Assembly (NCBI RefSeq): GCF_024218795.1
Contig: NZ_CP100400.1
Location: 2,418,001-2,482,000, forward strand
Direction of reading: 5' to 3'
Length of the DNA stretch: 64,000 nucleotides
DNA from: Halorussus aquaticus
GTDB taxonomy: Archaea; Halobacteriota; Halobacteria; Halobacteriales; Haladaptataceae
Of the stretch, positions 62,580 to 64,000 are shown piece by piece (the first letter of the stretch is position 1; the number at the start of each line of letters is the position of its first letter). The notes below the pieces were generated by a model, which was not told the origin of the DNA, did no database searches, and was given only the letters and a program-made list of their open reading frames with translations. The translations under genes were made by a program, and so were the position numbers.

Positions 62580-63809
62580 ATGAGACGGCTGCTGGCTGTC
62601 GCCCTCGTAGTCCTGTTACTCGTCGGGACGGCCCCCGTAGCGACGGTATCGGGCACTCACTCCGCCCGCGAGATGTCTCCCCGAGCGCAGACGCTCGCGG
62701 CGACCGACAACTTCGACAGCGTCGAATTCCACATCACCGTCTACGAGAACGGGACCGCGGAGTGGACGTTCACGTACCAGCGAACGCTCAACAACGACAC
62801 CGAACGCCAGCAGTTCGAGCGGTTCGCCGACGAGTTCAACAACAACTCGACGGCGCTGTACACCAACTTCAAGCAACAGGCCCGACAGTTGACCAGCGCA
62901 GGCCACAACGCGACCAACCGCGTCATGAAAGCCGAGAGCTTCTCGAAGAAGGCCTACGTGGGCGGACTCGTCAACAACAATCGGGGTATCGTGAAGATGT
63001 CCTTCCAGTGGACCGGTTTCGGCTACTCCGAGGACGATAGCGGGAACATCATGATCGGCGACGTGTTCGAGGGGGGTCTCTACATCGGGCCGAACCAGTC
63101 GCTAGTCGTCCACTCCGGGCCGGGACTCGCGTTCGAGTCGGTCCGGCCGAAGGAGTCCGCTCAACCGTCGGGCGAGACGCTCGCTTCAAGCGAGTCGGTG
63201 ACGTGGCAAGGCGAACAGGACTTCATCGACCAGCGACCCCGAGTGAAGTTCAACCCGGTCAAGGGAACGACCACGACGACGACCACGACGACGAACGGGT
63301 CCGGCGACGGCGGTCCGGGGGCGACGACCGGCACGCCCGTCAACGGTACCGAACCCCCGGCAGGCGGTGGTGACGACTGGTCGCCCCTGATGATATTCAT
63401 TCTCGCGGTGGTGGTCCTACTCGGTCTCTCCGCCGCGTTCGCGTGGCGGCAGGGCGACTTCGGGTCGTTCACCAGCGACACCGACGACCACGGCGGCGAC
63501 GGCGGCGATGCGGGTAACGCACCGGCGGCGAACGGAAACGGACCGACGACGACCGAACCGTCCGTCAGTGACGAGGAACTGCTCACCGACGAGGCGCGAG
63601 TGAAGAAACTGCTGGACGAGAACGGCGGTCGGATGAAACAGGTCAACATCGTGGAGGAGACCGGGTGGTCGAAGTCGAAGGTGAGCATGCTGCTCTCGGA
63701 GATGGAGGAGGACGGCGACATCAGCAAACTCCGGGTCGGTAGGGAGAACATCATCAGCCTCGAAGGCCACGAACCCGACGCCGCCGGGTCGCCGCTGGAA
63801 GGCGAGTAA
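62580..63809 (+). CDS. Membrane-anchored protein with extracellular domain and cytoplasmic winged helix
   Basis: The 409-residue product has a Sec-type signal (MRRLLAVALVVLLLVGTAPVATVSG). An outside domain with several N-glycosylation sequons (such as NGT at 57 and NAT at 110) covers about 45-225 and resembles the haloarchaeal domain DUF7345. A Thr-rich linker follows, then one membrane helix (about 268-288) and an acidic linker. It ends with a winged helix at about 335-398 (DEARVKKLLDENGGRMKQVNIVEETGWSKSKVSMLLSEMEEDGDI, in two parts). It could pass a surface signal to DNA directly, or be released by proteolysis; this is inference. Confidence 0.87.
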   Translation: MRRLLAVALVVLLLVGTAPVATVSGTHSAREMSPRAQTLAATDNFDSVEFHITVYENGTAEWTFTYQRTLNNDTERQQFERFADEFNNNSTALYTNFKQQARQLTSAGHNATNRVMKAESFSKKAYVGGLVNNNRGIVKMSFQWTGFGYSEDDSGNIMIGDVFEGGLYIGPNQSLVVHSGPGLAFESVRPKESAQPSGETLASSESVTWQGEQDFIDQRPRVKFNPVKGTTTTTTTTTNGSGDGGPGATTGTPVNGTEPPAGGGDDWSPLMIFILAVVVLLGLSAAFAWRQGDFGSFTSDTDDHGGDGGDAGNAPAANGNGPTTTEPSVSDEELLTDEARVKKLLDENGGRMKQVNIVEETGWSKSKVSMLLSEMEEDGDISKLRVGRENIISLEGHEPDAAGSPLEGE

Positions 63810-64000
63810 CGTCCGTCGGTCGGTTCCCGCGATTCGGTAGGCGACTCCGCCATGCGTGTTTCTGCCTGTGGTTCCGACCTGATTTCTCTCCGGCGAGCGG
63901 CGGGGACGGTGTATCGTTCATCTTCGTTCACGTGGACTGGTAATTCGGAGTGTCCGAAGTTCGACGGATGGAAAGCCGTGATTTCGTTCGGGTGAACGGT

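Noticed and set aside
63262-63297. ACC/ACG repeat that could look like a microsatellite
   Set aside because: It is the threonine linker of the membrane-anchored protein, read in frame.
63810-64000. Gene at the right edge
   Set aside because: A frame from an ATG near 63852 has no acidic bias or recognisable motif. The region is left unannotated.

Overview
The window is a GC-rich, densely coded piece of a halophilic archaeon (class Halobacteria). The evidence is acidic proteins throughout, a proteasome-activating nucleotidase, archaeal GatE, TrmJ and MptE, twin-arginine signals on secreted proteins, HalOD1 and Bat-type regulators, and TATA boxes placed about 27 bases before start codons, as in leaderless transcripts. 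Genus cannot be fixed from sequence reading alone. No rRNA, tRNA, CRISPR array, integrase or insertion sequence was seen.

Left part (1-12.7 kb): the first codons of a Tat-exported protein run off the left edge. Then come two small hypothetical genes, a GNAT enzyme with its own winged helix, and a fixA-fixB-fixC(X) operon for electron bifurcation. A bactofilin-like cytoskeletal gene, a small conserved gene, a bile-acid-symporter-family gene broken by one stop codon, pan (divergent from a small winged-helix regulator) and a BolA gene follow.

Middle left (12.7-31.5 kb): a four-gene sugar ABC importer operon, a Tat-exported precursor ending in a ten-cysteine domain (halocin-like layout), fumC, a GDT1-type cation exporter, an ABC exporter, a pair of PH-domain membrane proteins, gatE, a PAP2 lipid phosphatase or synthase, and a trmJ operon.

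Middle right (31.5-46 kb): a NERD-helicase fusion, pterin genes folP and mptE, a Bat-like regulator next to a HalOD1 protein, several oxidoreductases, an archaeal signal peptidase, a MOT1-type molybdate/sulfate transporter behind three copies of an inverted repeat, an FMN hydroxy-acid oxidase and a photolyase.

Right part (46-64 kb): a peroxiredoxin, two tandem superoxide dismutases, an orphan PstS, an uncharacterised P-loop gene pair, Rieske and metallo-beta-lactamase proteins, thyX followed by an AT-rich free-standing LAGLIDADG endonuclease gene, an Lrp regulator divergent from a drug/metabolite transporter, a giant FAD/Fe-S oxidoreductase, an SDR gene broken by one stop codon, a haloalkane-dehalogenase-like hydrolase, an amidohydrolase and a membrane-anchored winged-helix protein.

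Most of this is ordinary chromosomal core. The stretches most likely to hold something new are the cysteine-rich precursor with its palindromic promoter, the thyX/LAGLIDADG junction, the triple operator before the MOT1 gene, and the paired hairpins inside fixB.
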